64,000 bases of DNA from Actinocrinis sp035653575 (lineage in GTDB: Bacteria; Actinomycetota; Actinomycetes; Streptomycetales; Catenulisporaceae), in assembly GCF_035653575.1 (NCBI RefSeq), contig NZ_DASRBQ010000119.1:11838-75837 (forward strand). Reading direction: 5' to 3'. Positions 26,164 to 34,835 of the stretch are shown here, piece after piece. Position 1 is the first letter of the stretch, and each line of letters starts with the position of its first letter. The position numbers and the translations under genes were made by a program. A model generated the notes under the pieces. The model saw nothing but the letters and a program-made list of their open reading frames with translations. It did not search any database and had not been told where the DNA came from.

Positions 26164-26865
26164 TCAGCCTGCGGAGGCGGAGTAGCTGTTGATGGTGAAG
26201 TTCTGCGTCGTGCTGTTCGTGCCGCTGATCTCGAAGCCGTACTGGATCGTGGACAGCGTCGGGTTCGAGTAGTAGTGCCTGGTGTTCTCCAGCCACTTGA
26301 GCAGGTCGAGCAGGTTCACCGAGCCGGAGCTCTCGTTGCTGGTGCGCTTGAACGAGTAGGTCGGGTTGCTGCCGTTGCTGCCCGCGTACACGGTCCACGT
26401 ATTGCCGTCGATGGTCAGGTTGCCGGTGTTCGAGCCGAGCGGGCCGACGTTGCCGTGCGTGCTGGTCCAGACCATGACCTCGATGCCGCTGCCGTTGAGC
26501 CAGATGTCGTAGGCCGACTCGAAGTTGCCGGTGCCCGGAAGCGACTCGCTGAACGAGCTGTTCGCGTACGACAGCGAGTTGAGCGCCTTGTTGATCGACT
26601 TGGACTCGTTGGCATACGACTTCACGCCCGAGGTGCTCGGCTGGTTGGAGAAGACGCCCCAGTTGTTGGACGAGTTGACCCACAGCGTCTGGGTGCCGTG
26701 GCCGCTGCCCCACTCGTCGTTGTAGATCGTGTAGCCGCCGGTCGAATACGAGGCGTACTGCGCGGAGGACTCGTAGGCGTACGCCCAGGCGGGACCGACG
26801 GACAGCACGGCGATCGCCCCGGCGCCCAGGGCCGCCGCGGCGGCCTTGAACAGGTTGCTGCGCAT
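26164..26865 (-). CDS. Secreted glycoside hydrolase family 12 glucanase
   Basis: 233 residues with a Sec signal peptide (cleavage likely after Ala-Trp-Ala at about 28). The mature domain has GH12 features: YTIYNDEWGS, TLWVNSSNNWGV, AYDIWLNG and the two catalytic glutamates, E129 (GIEVMVW, nucleophile) and E212 (GFEIS, acid/base). It should cleave beta-1,4-glucans or xyloglucan outside the cell. There is no carbohydrate-binding module. AGGGAG lies 8 nt before the ATG. A LacI-type palindrome sits about 50 bp upstream. Confidence 0.85.
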   Translation of the reverse strand: MRSNLFKAAAAALGAGAIAVLSVGPAWAYAYESSAQYASYSTGGYTIYNDEWGSGHGTQTLWVNSSNNWGVFSNQPSTSGVKSYANESKSINKALNSLSYANSSFSESLPGTGNFESAYDIWLNGSGIEVMVWTSTHGNVGPLGSNTGNLTIDGNTWTVYAGSNGSNPTYSFKRTSNESSGSVNLLDLLKWLENTRHYYSNPTLSTIQYGFEISGTNSTTQNFTINSYSASAG

Positions 26866-26914
26866 CGTTGCGCGCTCCCTTCACGTGGTGCCTTGATGTG
26901 GCAGTGTGGGTGTT

Positions 26915-26924
26915 GAAGCGCTTC
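26915..26924. promoter_or_regulatory. LacI-type operator, GH12-proximal
   Basis: The 10-bp palindrome GAAGCGCTTC, 50 bp upstream of the GH12 start. It is identical in core to the site at 27004-27013; LacI-family operators typically have this CG-centred symmetric form. Confidence 0.6.
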
Positions 26925-27001
26925 GAAATATCTGCCTGCCGCTGTGGAGTGTCAAGATGCGGCACGGCAGACCGAGAGTCAAAGAATGGTCATCGATTTC
27001 A

Positions 27002-27015
27002 TCGAAGCGCTTCGA
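27002..27015. promoter_or_regulatory. LacI-type operator, MFS-proximal
   Basis: Perfect 14-bp palindrome TCGAAGCGCTTCGA, 89 bp from the first site centre to centre, lying between the divergent GH12 and MFS genes. The pair could support looping by one repressor over both promoters. Confidence 0.65.
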
Positions 27016-27097
27016 CGCCGAATTCGGCTATCTTTAAGGGAACCTAACTGTTAAAGTGGCCGACAGGCAGGCACGGCGGCGACTTCGGGGAGAGCCC

Positions 27098-28273
27098 ATG
27101 GGCGCAGAGTTGGCGGTCGCGGTGCCCCAGGCCGTGCCCGGGATGCAGGAGCGTCGCGGCCGTGTCGCGGTGAATCTGATCTTCGCGGTGCACGGGGTCA
27201 TCTCGGGGACCTTCGCCGCGCGGGTGCCCTGGATCCAAGCGCACATCCACGCCACCCCGGGCGTGTTGGGCGCGGCCTTGATCACGGAGACCGCCGGCGC
27301 GCTGGCCGCCATGCCGGCGACGGCCAAGGTCGTGCACCGCTTCGGCGCCAAGACCGGTATGCGCATCCTCATCGCGCTGTTCTGTGTCTCCCTCGCGCCG
27401 GCCGCACTGGTGCCCGACCCCTGGTCGCTCGCGGCGGTGCTGTTCGTGTTCGGCGCGACGGCCGGCTGCGCGGACGTCGCGATGAACGCCCACGGCGTGC
27501 GGATCGAGTCGCGGATGGGCAAGTCGATCATGTCCGGCTTCCACGGAATGTGGGCGGTCGGCATGATCGCGGGCTCCGCGCTCGGCGGGCTGTGCGCCGC
27601 GGCCGGCATCGGCGCCCCAGCCGAGTTCGCGGTGACCGCCGTTGTCTTCGCCCTGGTCGGCGTCCTGTCCTGCGGGCTGCTGCCGCCGGACGATCCGGCG
27701 GCCGAAGAGGTCGCCACGCCGCACTACGCACTGCCGTCACGCGCGATCCTCTTCGTCGGCGTGGTCGGTTTCTGCGGGATCTTCGCCGAGGGCGCGGCGC
27801 GCAGCTGGTGCGCGGTGTACCTCACCGATGTGACGCACACCAGCGCGGCGGTGGGCGCCTACAGCCTCACCGGCTTCTCGGCCACCCTGGCGATCGGTCG
27901 GCTGACCGGCGACGCGATCGCCCGTCGTCTCGGGCCGGTCCTGACCGTCCGGCTCGGCGGTGTGGTCGCCGTCGCCGGCACCTGCATGGTCGCGCTGGCG
28001 AACACTCCGCTGCTCGGCATGCTCGGCTTCGCCGCCGTCGGCCTGGGCATCGCCACCTCGGTGCCGCTGGCGATCGCCGCGACCGGGCGACTGGGCAGCA
28101 ATGCCGAGCAGGCGGTTGCTGGCATCACCACGGTCATGTACGCGGCCGGCCTTGTCGCCGGGCCTTCGGTCGGCGCGGTCGGCTCGGCGGTATCGCTCTC
28201 CTTCGCGTTCTGGATGACCGCGATCGTGACGACCGGCATCGCACTCGCGGCGCGGGCGCTGCGACCTGCGTGA
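27098..28273 (+). CDS. MFS transporter
   Basis: 391 residues and about 12 membrane helices. The ATG at 27098 has a GGGGAGA site and is preferred over an in-frame GTG at 27056. It resembles FucP/YbjJ-like sugar or metabolite permeases (EIRV-less type with GTFAARVPWIQAHI near the start). It shares a regulatory region with the secreted glucanase, so uptake of an oligosaccharide or breakdown product is the natural guess, though MFS efflux cannot be excluded. Confidence 0.8.
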   Translation: MGAELAVAVPQAVPGMQERRGRVAVNLIFAVHGVISGTFAARVPWIQAHIHATPGVLGAALITETAGALAAMPATAKVVHRFGAKTGMRILIALFCVSLAPAALVPDPWSLAAVLFVFGATAGCADVAMNAHGVRIESRMGKSIMSGFHGMWAVGMIAGSALGGLCAAAGIGAPAEFAVTAVVFALVGVLSCGLLPPDDPAAEEVATPHYALPSRAILFVGVVGFCGIFAEGAARSWCAVYLTDVTHTSAAVGAYSLTGFSATLAIGRLTGDAIARRLGPVLTVRLGGVVAVAGTCMVALANTPLLGMLGFAAVGLGIATSVPLAIAATGRLGSNAEQAVAGITTVMYAAGLVAGPSVGAVGSAVSLSFAFWMTAIVTTGIALAARALRPA

Positions 28274-28323
28274 GGGCGCTCCCGCACGCGGAAATCCGGT
28301 CGCGAGTGGCCGTGGCCTGAGGA

Positions 28324-28329
28324 TACGTT
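28324..28329 (+). promoter_or_regulatory. -10 box for leaderless Eis-like gene
   Basis: TACGTT ends 6 nt before the ATG at 28336; no Shine-Dalgarno sequence is present. Confidence 0.4.
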
Positions 28330-28335
28330 GCGGTC

Positions 28336-29565
28336 ATGACGATCGACGTGCGCAGAGTACGCGAAGAAGAGTTCGACGCGTGGAGCGACGCGATCGACAT
28401 CGGTTTCAACACGCCGCAGGCGCGCGGCGACGGACAGCGCCGCCGCCGCTGGTTCGAGCTCGACCGCTGCTGGGGTGCCTTCGACGGGGCCACGCCGGTC
28501 GGCACGCTGCGTGCGCTCAGCCTTGAGGCGACCGTTCCCGGTGGAACGTTCGTGCCGCTCGCCGGACTCAGTGCGGTGACCGTCGCGTCCAGTCATCGGC
28601 GCAGGGGTCTGCTTTCCCGGATGATGGCCGGCGAGTTAGGCGCCTCGAAGGAACGCGGCGACGTGCTTGCGGGCCTGTACGCCGCCGAATATCCGATTTA
28701 CGGGCGCTTCGGATTCGCTGCGGCGACGACCAGCGCGAACTGGCATCTCGACGCGCGCGCCGCCGAGTTCTCCCGCGAACTGCCCGGCGTCATCGAGATC
28801 GTGGATACCGAGACGGCCCTCAAAGAGGCAGCGCCGCTCTACGACCGCGTACGCGCCATAACGCCAGGTGCCGTCAATCGCACTCGCGCGATGTGGGAAC
28901 GCAAGCTTGATCTGGTACCGCGCGAAGGGGAGCCGGTACCGAAGAACTTCTTGCACGCCTTGTGCAGGGACGAGCGCGGCGAGGCCGTGGGCTTCCTGAG
29001 GTACAAGTTCGGCGAAGAGCGCTGGACACACGAGCGTCCGGACAACGTCGTCGACATCCTGGACCTGTTCGCGATCAACGTCGAGTACGAGGCGCGGCTG
29101 TGGAAGTACCTCGCCGATCACGACTGGGTGAGCGAGGTGGTCGGCAAGGGCGGTCGCCGCGAGGACGAGCTCTGGCGTGACTTGCTGGTCAACCGGCGAG
29201 TGGCCTGGTCAGACGACGCGTGCGACGCCCAGTGGATCCGGGTGCTCGACACGCCCGCCGCACTCTCGGCCCGTCGTTACCAGGTGCCTGGCCGATTCGT
29301 GTTGCGCGTCGTCGACAAGGACGGCTTCGCCGACGGCACGTTCGCCCTCGAAGGCGGACCGGACGGCGCGACCTGTGGACCGACCGCAGAATCCCCGGAC
29401 GTCACGCTGCCTGTGACCGTCCTCGGCGCCATCTACTTCGGTGGCTTCACAGCCGCGCGGTTCGGGCTGCTGGGAATGCTCGACGAGCACCGCAACGGTG
29501 CGGTAGCGCGGCTCTCGGCGATGTTCCAGACCGCGATCGCCCCGTGGTGCCCGGCCAGCTACTGA
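28336..29565 (+). CDS. Eis-like GNAT acetyltransferase
   Basis: 409 residues, the length of the Eis family. An N-terminal GNAT domain binds acetyl-CoA (VTVASSHRRRGLLSRMM), followed by a second GNAT-like half and a sterol-carrier-like C-terminal domain ending in APWCPASY. Mycobacterial Eis multi-acetylates aminoglycosides and peptides; the natural substrate here is unknown. It probably has its own leaderless transcript. Confidence 0.85.
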   Translation: MTIDVRRVREEEFDAWSDAIDIGFNTPQARGDGQRRRRWFELDRCWGAFDGATPVGTLRALSLEATVPGGTFVPLAGLSAVTVASSHRRRGLLSRMMAGELGASKERGDVLAGLYAAEYPIYGRFGFAAATTSANWHLDARAAEFSRELPGVIEIVDTETALKEAAPLYDRVRAITPGAVNRTRAMWERKLDLVPREGEPVPKNFLHALCRDERGEAVGFLRYKFGEERWTHERPDNVVDILDLFAINVEYEARLWKYLADHDWVSEVVGKGGRREDELWRDLLVNRRVAWSDDACDAQWIRVLDTPAALSARRYQVPGRFVLRVVDKDGFADGTFALEGGPDGATCGPTAESPDVTLPVTVLGAIYFGGFTAARFGLLGMLDEHRNGAVARLSAMFQTAIAPWCPASY

Positions 29566-29620
29566 GGCAGCTCACAACTGACTAACGCTGCGCGCCGGTT
29601 CGAACCCGCGTCCGGGCTTC

Positions 29621-29626
29621 TAGGAT
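29621..29626 (+). promoter_or_regulatory. -10 box for leaderless 2-hydroxyacid dehydrogenase gene
   Basis: TAGGAT ends 6 nt before the GTG at 29633. Confidence 0.45.
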
Positions 29627-29632
29627 GGGGGC

Positions 29633-30580
29633 GTGGACGAGCGCAAGCTGGTGTGGACCGCCCCGGGCACGATCGGCGACCTGAACGACCTGCCGAGGGA
29701 CGTGCGCGCCGCGCTGGAGATCACCGAGATCCCGGCCGATCCGCTGGGCGACCCGCGGCTCGGCGAGGTCCGGATGCTGATCCCGCCGCTCGTGCGCAAC
29801 CAGGCGGACGACGGATACGACCTGAAGATGCTCATCGCGTCGGCCGGCCGGCTGGACCTGGTGCAGGCGCTGACCTCCGGCGTGGACTGGATCGTGGACC
29901 TGGTGCCCGCCGAGGTGACGCTGTGCAGCGTGCGCGGGGCGTATGACGATCTGATGGCCGAACTGATGCTCGCCGGCATCCTCGCCGTCTACAAGGAGAT
30001 CCCGCACCACGCGGGAGCTCAGGCGCGCGGTCGGTGGGAGCCCCGCCAGGTGCGTGTGCTCGGTGGCGCACGCGTGTTGTTCGTCGGCTACGGTTCGATC
30101 GCCGAGTGCCTTGAGAAGTACCTGGCGCCCTTCGATGTCGACGTGCGCAGGATCGCCCGCAGGCCGCGTAAGGGCGTCGATGGGATCAGCGAACTGTCCG
30201 TGCTGCTGCCCGGAGCGGACATCGTCATCGTCCTCACGCCGCTGACCGCGCAGACGCAGGGCTTGATCGACGAGGAGTTCCTCACGCTGATGAAGCCCGG
30301 GGCGCTGCTGGTGAACGGCGCGCGCGGCCTGGTCGCGGACACCGACGCGCTGATCGCCGCGGCGGAGCGCGGGAAGATCCGTGCGTACCTGGACGTCACC
30401 GAGCCGGAGCCGCTGCCCGACGGGCACCCGCTGTGGTCCGCGCCCGGTGTGTTCATCACTCCGCACATCGGCTCGCTCGTGCCCGAGAACCGGGCGCGCG
30501 CCTTCGCGGTCGTGCGGGAGAACCTGATTCGCTGGGCGCGCGGCGAGGCGCTGCGCAACGTGATCTCCGGGGAGTATTGA
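29633..30580 (+). CDS. D-2-hydroxyacid dehydrogenase, NAD(P)-dependent
   Basis: 315 residues. The Rossmann motif VLFVGYGSI is followed by the catalytic trio R231 (NGARG), E259 (DVTEPEPLP) and H278 (TPHIGS). It oxidises a D-2-hydroxy acid or reduces a 2-keto acid; glyoxylate or hydroxypyruvate reductase-like activity is likely but the substrate cannot be read. It has a GTG start on a probable leaderless mRNA and is followed 4 nt later by a membrane protein gene. Confidence 0.88.
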   Translation: MDERKLVWTAPGTIGDLNDLPRDVRAALEITEIPADPLGDPRLGEVRMLIPPLVRNQADDGYDLKMLIASAGRLDLVQALTSGVDWIVDLVPAEVTLCSVRGAYDDLMAELMLAGILAVYKEIPHHAGAQARGRWEPRQVRVLGGARVLFVGYGSIAECLEKYLAPFDVDVRRIARRPRKGVDGISELSVLLPGADIVIVLTPLTAQTQGLIDEEFLTLMKPGALLVNGARGLVADTDALIAAAERGKIRAYLDVTEPEPLPDGHPLWSAPGVFITPHIGSLVPENRARAFAVVRENLIRWARGEALRNVISGEY

Positions 30581-30584
30581 GGCA

Positions 30585-31088
30585 GTGGCGTATCGCCCGC
30601 TCAGTGCCGATTTCATTCGGCGGCGACGCAGGCGTGCGCTGGAGCTGCTGCTGGCCTGCCTCGCGGTGCTGGTACCGTGGACGATCTTCCTCGCGGTCAG
30701 CCTGCCCGACCAGTATCGGGCCCATCACTGGCGGCTGACCTGGGCCGGGTTCGACGGCCTGCTGCTGATCGCGATGAGCCTGACCGTCTACCTGGGCTGG
30801 CGCAGACGGCAGGCGGTCATCCCGGCCGCCATCGCCACGGCGACCCTGCTGATCTGCGACGCCTGGTTCGACCTCACCCTCGACCTCGGCACCCCGGACA
30901 TCTGGTGGTCCGTCGCCTCCGCGGTCCTGGTCGAGTTGCCGCTCGCCGCCTTCTTCCTCACTAGGGCCTTCATCCTCATCTCGATGACCATCCGGCAGGC
31001 CTACACGCAGCTCGGCATCGAGGAGCCGCCACCGTCCGTGTTGAAGCTGCCACTTTTCGGAATCTCCCGGGAACCCGACCGGGACTGA
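30585..31088 (+). CDS. Four-helix membrane protein of unknown function
   Basis: 167 residues with a basic N-terminus (FIRRRRRRA) and four predicted membrane helices (about 18-42, 52-70, 77-98, 107-132). I recognise no family. The GTG start, 4 nt after the dehydrogenase stop, implies co-transcription. The C-terminus is Pro-rich and cytoplasmic. Confidence 0.75.
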   Translation: MAYRPLSADFIRRRRRRALELLLACLAVLVPWTIFLAVSLPDQYRAHHWRLTWAGFDGLLLIAMSLTVYLGWRRRQAVIPAAIATATLLICDAWFDLTLDLGTPDIWWSVASAVLVELPLAAFFLTRAFILISMTIRQAYTQLGIEEPPPSVLKLPLFGISREPDRD

Positions 31089-31148
31089 CGTTCGTTCAGC
31101 TGGAAGTACGGGGCTGATTTCGGGCGAGGGCGGCGGGGAGGAACGGTC

Positions 31149-32369
31149 ATGACGAGCAGCGGGGCGATCCTCGGTGAGTTGTACACCGAGGCGGGGCGGG
31201 CCGATCCGTACCCCCTGTATGTGAAGCTCCACGAGCTGGGCCCCGCCGGGCACGTCGACGGACCGCTCTTCGTCGCCAACGGGTACCACGAGGTCAACTC
31301 GGTGCTGCGCAATCCCGGGTTCGGCAAATGGGAGCAGAGCGCGCAGGTGTGGCCGGAGATCGCCGACCATCCCTCGCTGAACAGGTTCAACAAGTCGATC
31401 CTGGATACCAACCCGCCGGACCACACGCGCGTGCGGCGGCTGATGGCCACCGTCTTCACGCCGCGGCGGGTGGCCGCGCTCGCACCCGCGGTCGCGAAGA
31501 TCGTGGGCGACCTGCTGGACCGGATGGCCGAGGCCGGCGCGGACGGCTCGCCGGTCGACTTCATGGACGCCTTCGCGTTCCGAGTCCCGGTCTCGGTCAT
31601 CTGCGAGCTGCTCGGCATCCCGGAGGCGGACAGGTACCGCTTCCGCGGCCTCATGCAGGACGTCGCGATCGCTCTGGAGATCGTCAACGACCTGTCGATG
31701 CTCGGCCCCGCGGACGCCGCGATGCTCGAGATCGAGGAGTACTTCACCGCGCTGGTCGCCGAGCGGCGGGCCGCCCCGCGCGACGATCTGATCAGCGCCC
31801 TGATCCACGACGCCGACCAGGGCGACGGCAGGCTCTCGGAGGAGGAGCTGCTGAGCAACCTGGTGCTGCTGCTCCTGGCCGGATTCGAGACCACCACCAA
31901 CCTGTTCGGCAACGGCCTGGCCGTGCTGTTCGACCGCCCGCAGGTGGCGGCCGGGCTGCGCGCCGGCACCATACCCGCGGCCGGATTCGTCGAGGAGGTG
32001 CTGCGCTTCGACTCCCCGGTGCAGCTGACCTCGCGGCTCGCCATGACCGACGACCTGCGGGTAGCCGGGATACCGGTGCCCAAGGGCTCGGAGGTGATCT
32101 TGCTGCTGGGCGCGGCGAACTGGGACCCGGCGCGCTTCCCCGAGCCCGAGCGGTTCGATCCCGGCCGGCCCGACAACCAGCCGCTTAGCTTCGGCGCCGG
32201 CGCCCACTTCTGCCTCGGCGCGGCCCTGGCCCGGCTCGAAGCGGCCACCGCGTTCCCCTTGCTGCTCGACCGGTTCCCCGACCTGGCTCCGGCCGAGGAC
32301 GCCGAGCGAATACGCAACGACCGGCTCGTCCTGCGCGGCTACCAGACCTTCCCGGTCGTCGTGAGCTGA
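31149..32369 (+). CDS. Cytochrome P450
   Basis: 406 residues of bacterial class I type. I-helix LLLLAGFETTTN, ExxR pair E283/R286 (EEVLRF), and the haem loop FGAGAHFCLGAALARLE with C355 as thiolate ligand. A GGGGAGG ribosome site precedes the ATG. No ferredoxin, reductase or biosynthetic core gene is adjacent, so the substrate and redox partner are unknown. Confidence 0.93.
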   Translation: MTSSGAILGELYTEAGRADPYPLYVKLHELGPAGHVDGPLFVANGYHEVNSVLRNPGFGKWEQSAQVWPEIADHPSLNRFNKSILDTNPPDHTRVRRLMATVFTPRRVAALAPAVAKIVGDLLDRMAEAGADGSPVDFMDAFAFRVPVSVICELLGIPEADRYRFRGLMQDVAIALEIVNDLSMLGPADAAMLEIEEYFTALVAERRAAPRDDLISALIHDADQGDGRLSEEELLSNLVLLLLAGFETTTNLFGNGLAVLFDRPQVAAGLRAGTIPAAGFVEEVLRFDSPVQLTSRLAMTDDLRVAGIPVPKGSEVILLLGAANWDPARFPEPERFDPGRPDNQPLSFGAGAHFCLGAALARLEAATAFPLLLDRFPDLAPAEDAERIRNDRLVLRGYQTFPVVVS

Positions 32370-32489
32370 TCCACGGTCTGTGAGCCGCTCCGCGGAGCCG
32401 GCCTGCCGACCGTGTGACGCAGCACATGTCACATATCCGCGAGCTGTCTCGTCTCCCTCGCGTAACACCGAGACGACGAGGAGCGGATC

Positions 32490-33455
32490 ATGAAGGTACT
32501 GCTCGCCGGGGCAACCGGAACACTCGGCGTGCCGTTGGTACGGCGGCTGATCAAGGCCGGTCACCAGGTCATCGGCATCACCCGCACCGAATCCGGCGCG
32601 GGCGTGCTCTGGGACCTGGGCGCGTCGAGCGTCATCGCCGACGCGCTCGACCGGGACGGCCTGCTGCGCGCTCTGAAGGACACGCGTGCGGATGCCGTCA
32701 TCCACCAACTCACCGCACTCAAGCGGCCGCCGATGCGAGCCCGCGACGTGGAGCCGACGAACCGGCTGCGCGTCGAGGGCACCGCGAACCTGCTTGCCGC
32801 CGCCGAACAGGTCGGCGCGCGGCGATTCGTCACCCAGTCCTTCTTCGGCGGGTACGGCTTCCACGACGGCAGCCGACTGCTGACGGAGCAGGACCGGTTC
32901 GCCCCGCCCGGCGGGCGATTCGACCCCACCTGGCAGGCGCTGCGATCCACCGAGCAGCAGGTGCTCGAAGCCCCGGGCATCGAGGGAATCGCCCTGCGCT
33001 ACGGCGGCTTCTACGGACCGGCCAGCATGAGCCAGATCCTCGAAGGCCTGCAGAAGCGGCAGTTCCCGGTGCCCCGCGACGGCGGTGCCTTCGCGTCCTT
33101 GGTCTACATCGAGGACGCCGCGGCCGCCACGGTCGCCGCGCTGGACCGTTCCGCGCCCGGCCAGGTCTACAACATCGTGGACGACGAACCGGTGCGCTGG
33201 GGCGTGCTCATCGATGCCTTCGCGGCCGCGTTCGGCCTGCCAAAGCCGCGGCGCGTGCCCGGCGCGCTGCTGCGGCTCGCCGCGCCGTACATGGGTGGGC
33301 TGATGACCCGTCAATCGCTGCGCCTGTCGAACGCCAAGGCGAAGGCGGACCTCGGTTGGCGACCGACCATGCCGACGTACCGCGAGGGCATCGAGGCGTT
33401 GCTGGCCGAGCTGAGGCCGACTCGTGATGGCGAGACAGAAGGCGTTAGGCCGTAG
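32490..33455 (+). CDS. NAD-dependent epimerase/dehydratase family protein (extended SDR-like)
   Basis: 321 residues with the dinucleotide motif GATGTLG (7-13) and an atypical-SDR layout. The usual Tyr-x3-Lys catalytic pair is replaced around FFGGYGFHDGSR, so it may be an atypical SDR or NmrA-like redox sensor rather than an epimerase. It precedes the nuclease/helicase cassette by 105 bp but is not coupled to it. Confidence 0.8.
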   Translation: MKVLLAGATGTLGVPLVRRLIKAGHQVIGITRTESGAGVLWDLGASSVIADALDRDGLLRALKDTRADAVIHQLTALKRPPMRARDVEPTNRLRVEGTANLLAAAEQVGARRFVTQSFFGGYGFHDGSRLLTEQDRFAPPGGRFDPTWQALRSTEQQVLEAPGIEGIALRYGGFYGPASMSQILEGLQKRQFPVPRDGGAFASLVYIEDAAAATVAALDRSAPGQVYNIVDDEPVRWGVLIDAFAAAFGLPKPRRVPGALLRLAAPYMGGLMTRQSLRLSNAKAKADLGWRPTMPTYREGIEALLAELRPTRDGETEGVRP

Positions 33456-33560
33456 TCGCGCAGCACCGAAGCCGAATCGGACAGCCGCCGCGACACCCAC
33501 TTACAACCCAACCGACCGACCCATACGGCGACACGGCCCCCACTATGCTCGGGGACCATC

Positions 33561-34835
33561 ATGCCCGCCACGCCTCCACTGCCTCCGGCCCAGGACCCGG
33601 CCGTCGCGGACCGCCTCGCCGAGCTGCGCGGGCCGGTCCCTCCGCGCCATCACGACGCGCGCACCATCGCCGCGCTCACCGCGAATCCCGGCTGTGCGCG
33701 AAGAGCGGTGCTCGACGCGGCCGGAGTGGACAAGCGCGCGCTGGCCGAGCGGATCGGCTTCGGTCCGAGGTTCGGGCAGTCGCCGTTCGCGATCAGCCGC
33801 GGTAACGCCTTCGAGAAGCTGGTCAAGGCAGACGGCGGCACCACTCTGCTGCACCTCCTGCGCAACCAACTCGGACTCGACCTTCCGATCGGTGATCAGG
33901 ACGCTGACGCGGCAGACCTCGATAGCCAGTGGCTCGACCTCGGCACTGGCGAGCGGGAGGAGCGATACCGGCGCACCCGCGACCTCGTCGCTGCCGCCGC
34001 CCGCGATCAGGGTGACGGTCCAGTGCTCGCTGACCATCCGCTGCTCAAACTGGAGGTCGGCGGCCGCGTGGCTTACGTCGAGCCGGACCTGGTGGCCTTC
34101 CGAGCGTCATCGACCTCAGCGCCGACGACGCCATGGCAGTGGTATCTCGCGGAGATCAAGTCCTTCGCGATGATCGACGGCCGCGCGGATCCCGTGAAGG
34201 TGGCCGAGGCGGCGACACAGGCGGCCGTGTACGTGCTCGCCTTCCAAGCCCTGCTCGCCGACCTCGGGCTGCCGGCGGAATTGGCCGCGACCGAGGTCGT
34301 GCTGGTGTGCCCGAAGGACTTCAGCAACACTCCAACCGCCGCGCTGGTCGACGTGCGCCGACAGCTCGCGGCCGTACGCCGCCAGCTCGACCGGCTGCCG
34401 CGGATCGGCACGCTCCTGGACGGACTCGACGCGGGCCTCACCTTCGACCTAGCGAAGGATGAGGACGGCGAACCGGTGCGCGGAGCGGCAGAACTCGGCA
34501 AGGCGGTCGCCGCCATCGAGGCCAGATACGCGCCGGAGTGCGTCTCCCGATGCGACATGGCGTTCTACTGCCGAGACGAGGCCCGCGCGACGTGTTCGAC
34601 CGACCTGCTCGGCAGATCGGTCCGCGACGCGCTCGGCGGCGTCGGAACGATGCGAGACGTGCTGGCGCTCGCCGGGGGAGAGGGCCGCGGGGGCGATGAA
34701 GCGTTCGACGACGACCCGGACCTCGCAGAGGCGGCGAGGCTGCTGAGCATGGCCCGCCGGGCACGTCGTGAGGCACTTGCGCAGGCAGCAGCGGTAGTGG
34801 AGGCGGAGTTGCGGTCGCGCGAGGTCGCCGCGTGA
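33561..34835 (+). CDS. RecB/Cas4-like PD-(D/E)XK nuclease with probable Fe-S cluster
   Basis: 424 residues. RecB-family nuclease motifs in order: E85 (GNAFEK), D176 (EPDLVAF), E198-x-K200 (YLAEIKSF) and Q220-x3-Y224 (QAAVY). Four cysteines are placed as in Fe-S nucleases such as Cas4, AddB and Dna2: C45 (NPGCARR) near the N-terminus, then C327-x3-C331-x5-C337. It lacks any helicase part. TATGCT at 33544-33549 is a possible -10. The stop overlaps the next GTG by 4 nt. It is the first gene of a four-ORF coupled cassette and resembles the nuclease half of TM0106-type nuclease-helicase fusions. Confidence 0.85.
   Translation: MPATPPLPPAQDPAVADRLAELRGPVPPRHHDARTIAALTANPGCARRAVLDAAGVDKRALAERIGFGPRFGQSPFAISRGNAFEKLVKADGGTTLLHLLRNQLGLDLPIGDQDADAADLDSQWLDLGTGEREERYRRTRDLVAAAARDQGDGPVLADHPLLKLEVGGRVAYVEPDLVAFRASSTSAPTTPWQWYLAEIKSFAMIDGRADPVKVAEAATQAAVYVLAFQALLADLGLPAELAATEVVLVCPKDFSNTPTAALVDVRRQLAAVRRQLDRLPRIGTLLDGLDAGLTFDLAKDEDGEPVRGAAELGKAVAAIEARYAPECVSRCDMAFYCRDEARATCSTDLLGRSVRDALGGVGTMRDVLALAGGEGRGGDEAFDDDPDLAEAARLLSMARRARREALAQAAAVVEAELRSREVAA

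Noticed and set aside
29597..29606. GGTTCGAACC resembling a tRNA T-loop
   Set aside because: No acceptor, D or anticodon stems can be built around it; it lies in the promoter region of the dehydrogenase gene.
30456..33500. 1014-codon minus-strand ORF opposite the P450 and neighbouring genes
   Set aside because: Crosses several well-supported plus-strand genes and their gaps; composition is antisense-like.
33561..34835. Cas4-like nuclease considered as part of a CRISPR-Cas locus
   Set aside because: No cas1, cas2, effector genes or repeats are present; the partner is an SF1 helicase, so a Dna2/TM0106-like origin fits better.
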